In this document: positions 62,247-64,000 of the stretch, piece by piece
Numbering within the stretch: position 1 is the stretch's first letter
Layout of the letters: the number at the start of each line of letters is the position of its first letter
NCBI RefSeq assembly: GCF_003991135.1
Contig: NZ_CP016379.1
Location: forward strand, 806,001 to 870,000
Length of the DNA stretch: 64,000 nt
Reading direction: 5' to 3'
DNA from: Anoxybacter fermentans
Lineage (GTDB): Bacteria > Bacillota > Halanaerobiia > DY22613
Translations under genes and position numbers: made by a program
Notes under the pieces: model-generated
The model's database searches: none
Seen by the model: the letters and a program-made list of their open reading frames with translations, nothing else
What the model was told of the DNA's origin: nothing

Positions 62247-62873
62247 ATGTTATTTTTGTCCAGAAATTTTTTGAACCGTTATCTGGAGGGTGAGATATTT
62301 CCTGATAAAGAAGCAAAGTTAGAAGAATTTCGTAAGGAGTATCTTTCCTGTTCCAGATGTCATTTAAGGGCCGGGTGTACTCAGGTAGTCTTTGGTGAAG
62401 GTAATCCACATACCAAACTGATGTTTGTTGGGGAAGGGCCAGGGGGAGATGAGGATATACAGGGTCGGCCTTTTGTGGGTAAAGCAGGCCAACTTTTGGA
62501 TAAAATCCTTGAAGCAGCAGAGATTCCACGTAAGAAAGTTTATATCTCAAATGTTGTTAAGTGCCGCCCTCCCTATAACAGAAAACCAACTCCAGAAGAG
62601 ATGAAAAAATGTTTAACTATACTTGCCGGTGAGATTCTCATTATTCGTCCAAAAATAATTGTTCTTTTGGGTTCTACTGCTTTACAGGGAACTATTGATC
62701 CAAAAGGCAGTATAACCAGAATGAGGGGAAAGTGGTTTGAGAAAGCCGGAATTAAATTTCTTCCAACCTATCATCCTGGGGCATTGCTTAGGGACGAGAG
62801 AAAAAAGCGGGATGTTTGGGAAGATTTTAAAAAAATCAGGGAAGTTTATAGAGCAATTGAAGGAAGCGAGTAG
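62247..62873 (+). CDS. Uracil-DNA glycosylase, family 4 ([4Fe-4S])
   Basis: A 208-residue DNA-repair enzyme that removes uracil from DNA. The active-site motif reads GEGPGGDEDIQGRPFVGKAG; the second motif is TYHPGALLR. Cluster cysteines are visible in SCSRCHLRAGC and in CRPPYNRKPTPEEMKKC. The length is standard. GGAGGAG precedes the ATG at 62247. It is followed only by gene debris. Confidence 0.93.
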   Translation: MLFLSRNFLNRYLEGEIFPDKEAKLEEFRKEYLSCSRCHLRAGCTQVVFGEGNPHTKLMFVGEGPGGDEDIQGRPFVGKAGQLLDKILEAAEIPRKKVYISNVVKCRPPYNRKPTPEEMKKCLTILAGEILIIRPKIIVLLGSTALQGTIDPKGSITRMRGKWFEKAGIKFLPTYHPGALLRDERKKRDVWEDFKKIREVYRAIEGSE

Positions 62874-62943
62874 TTATATTATGATCAGTTCTGCTTTGGG
62901 AATGCAGTATTTTGGAGAAGAATAAAATCAGAAGGAAAAGAGA

Positions 62944-63362
62944 GTGGCAAAATATAATTTAGAGTTATTCTTTTATCCAGATAGAAAACAATTGACGGGT
63001 GTTTGTCAGATTATATTTTCCAATCAATCTTCCCGGACATTAGAGAAAATATATTTGCGTTTGGATTTGAATCGATCTCAGGATAATCAATTTTTAGAAA
63101 GGTTTGATCAGGATAGTAGATGGATGAGAAATTAAGGAATCAGTTGTTCATGGAGGCTTACGTACTTCTACTTTTGTAGCCAGGGATGTACCATCTTTTG
63201 GAGTTTTTTTTAGTGGAGAATTCTGGATAAAGGGCAAAAAGGGTGGAGTTGTAAGAATATGGCGATTATGCAGCCTATCGTAAAGCTTGAACTTAAGAAT
63301 AGGGACTGGAATGGGTCGCTGGCCCATACCCTATGCCGGGGAGCCTATTGAGAAAATTTGAG
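62944..63362 (+). pseudogene. Remnant of an M1-like peptidase or related gene
   Basis: The first piece (62944-63135) starts with GTG and reads YNLELFFYPDRKQLTGVCQI, then LEKIYLRLDLN, the pattern of the N-terminal beta domain of M1 aminopeptidases. A later piece in another frame reads TFVARDVPSFGVFFSGEFWI, and another VAGPYPMPGSLLRKFEMEG. Multiple stops and frame changes show decay, and the HExxH region is absent. The family call is tentative. Confidence 0.5.
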
Positions 63363-63395
63363 ATGGAAGGAATAATTTATTAAAGGACCATTAAC

Positions 63396-63919
63396 AAAAG
63401 AAAGTTAAAGATTTTGTAGAGAGAAATAATCTGGACATTAAAGTAGAGTACCGTCTTTTAGATCTGATTTCGGAGTTAGGAGAGATGGCAAAAAGATTCT
63501 TAAAGTTACCGATTATAGAAAGACTAATTTTAATCCTTATGATAGAAGAACTGGGAGATCTTCTCTTTGCATTAATGATTAAATTGCAAAAAGCTAATTT
63601 TGAGCGACATTGAAATTTTTCGTTAAACCATCTTTAGTGATATTTCAATCGAAATAAGGCTTCATCACAGGATGTGATGAGCTAATCAAGGGTCAGGATG
63701 ATCCATTGATTAGTGTGCCTTATTTCGATTGAAATCGGATTTTAGATGGTTCGAAAAATTTCTCTTGAAGCGAAAAATTAGCTTTTTGCAGTAAAATCGT
63801 TAATCTGTATTGCTAATTCTTCTAATATTTATCTGGATAATATTTTGGAGGAGACTCTTAAAAAATATAAGAAAAGAATTAGTTATGGTGGGACGCCGGA
63901 TTCTAAACATGATTTATAA
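63396..63919 (+). pseudogene. MazG-like nucleotide pyrophosphohydrolase gene, split by element 1 copy P
   Basis: Before the element: KDFVERNNLDIKVEYRLLDL, ISELGEMAKRFLK and, after two frame changes, EELGDLLFAL. After the element: LICIANSSNIYLDNILEETL and KKYKKRISYGGTPDSKH, then a stop at 63919. Removing the element and one copy of its target duplication joins GDLLFAL directly to ICIANSS in one frame, the expected MazG-like helix. Frameshifts near 63400 and 63500 show that the gene is also decayed elsewhere. Confidence 0.85.
63577..63798 (+). repeat. Repeat element 1, copy P (inside the MazG-like gene)
   Basis: A 222-bp copy flanked by ATTAAT (63571-63576) and GTTAAT (63799-63804). Its inner arm reads TTTCAATCGAAATAAGGC and pairs with GCCTTATTTCGATTGAAA, again changed on both sides relative to copies C and I. 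Hairpins 1 (CTCATCACA-GGA-... type) and 2 are intact. Confidence 0.95.
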
Positions 63920-63965
63920 ATATAAAAAATAGTACTAAAAAATTATACAAAAAGGAGTTTTTACT

Positions 63966-64000
63966 ATGTCTCAAATCGAATTAATAGCTACTGCTGCTTT
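63966..64000 (+). CDS. Start of a gene cut by the window edge, probably a THUMP-domain RNA methyltransferase
   Basis: After AAAGGAG, an ATG opens the frame MSQIELIATAA(F), which matches the usual first residues of YpsC/RlmL-type class I SAM-dependent RNA methyltransferases (IELIATAAFGLE). Only 12 residues are visible, so the call is tentative. Confidence 0.5.
   Translation, partial: MSQIELIATAA

Noticed and set aside
62224-62550. 108-codon minus-strand ORF opposite the uracil-DNA glycosylase
   Set aside because: Fully overlaps a gene with complete catalytic motifs; no start signal.
23205-63798. A CRISPR array made of the repeated sequences
   Set aside because: Copies are far apart (from about 350 bases to about 15 kb), 100-230 bp long, with flanking target duplications. 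CRISPR repeats are short and evenly spaced.

Overview
The window looks like chromosomal DNA of an AT-rich, spore-forming, anaerobic member of the Firmicutes that also has an outer membrane. SpoVS, a CotJC-type manganese catalase, YaaR, YmdB and RNase Y point to Firmicutes. A complete type II secretion operon with an outer-membrane secretin points to a diderm. A Halanaerobiales-like organism is the best fit, but this is inference from gene content; no rRNA or tRNA gene is present to confirm it.

Layout. 1-1340 is a scrapyard: remnants of two insertion sequences and the tail of a truncated surface protein. 1538-3579 is a short FtsH-like protease with an overlapping partner gene, followed by a broken IS1182-type element (3590-5438). 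5650-8684 is a TyrR-like sigma-54 activator and a PLP gamma-lyase with a readable sigma-54 promoter and TyrR-type boxes between them; an Orn/Lys/Arg decarboxylase follows. cinA comes next, then the eleven-gene secretion operon gspE-F-G-H-I-J-K-L-M-C-D (12336-22050). 22241-29560 carries an EamA transporter, thpR, recA (LexA-like box), recX, rny, ymdB and spoVS. 29919-36591 is a hydantoinase / three-subunit molybdenum hydroxylase / M19 dipeptidase set. A split ThrE-type exporter (minus strand), a dipeptide ABC importer without ATPases, an old yellow enzyme, a chemoreceptor, YaaR and a lone Cas6 follow. 53079-60430 holds an Mn catalase, an NDH-2/DoxX fusion, an exported FMN-binding protein, ApbE, a NusG-II protein, a Gx transporter, a polyprenyl synthase and a ubiD remnant. 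Together these resemble a flavin-based extracellular electron transfer locus.

The strongest unusual signal is a dispersed repeat family, called element 1 here. Sixteen copies, whole or partial, are present. Full copies are about 220 bp and start and end in GATTWWACTGC / GCAGTWWAATC, with arms of about 75 bp that pair with each other. Inside lie two hairpins whose loops carry GGA. Many copies are flanked by 6-8 bp target duplications, and one sits inside a MazG-like gene whose reading frame is restored when the element is removed. So the family has been mobile, yet it encodes no protein, which makes it MITE-like. Arm positions co-vary between copies. A second, unrelated-sequence element (35258-35565) has the same plan: nested inverted repeats around two hairpins with AGGAN loops. 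A role as a GGA-hairpin RNA, such as a CsrA-type sponge, is a testable speculation.

Genome decay is frequent: transposases, a decarboxylase tail, UbiD, an M1-like peptidase, a flavodoxin-like gene and MazG are all present only as fragments.
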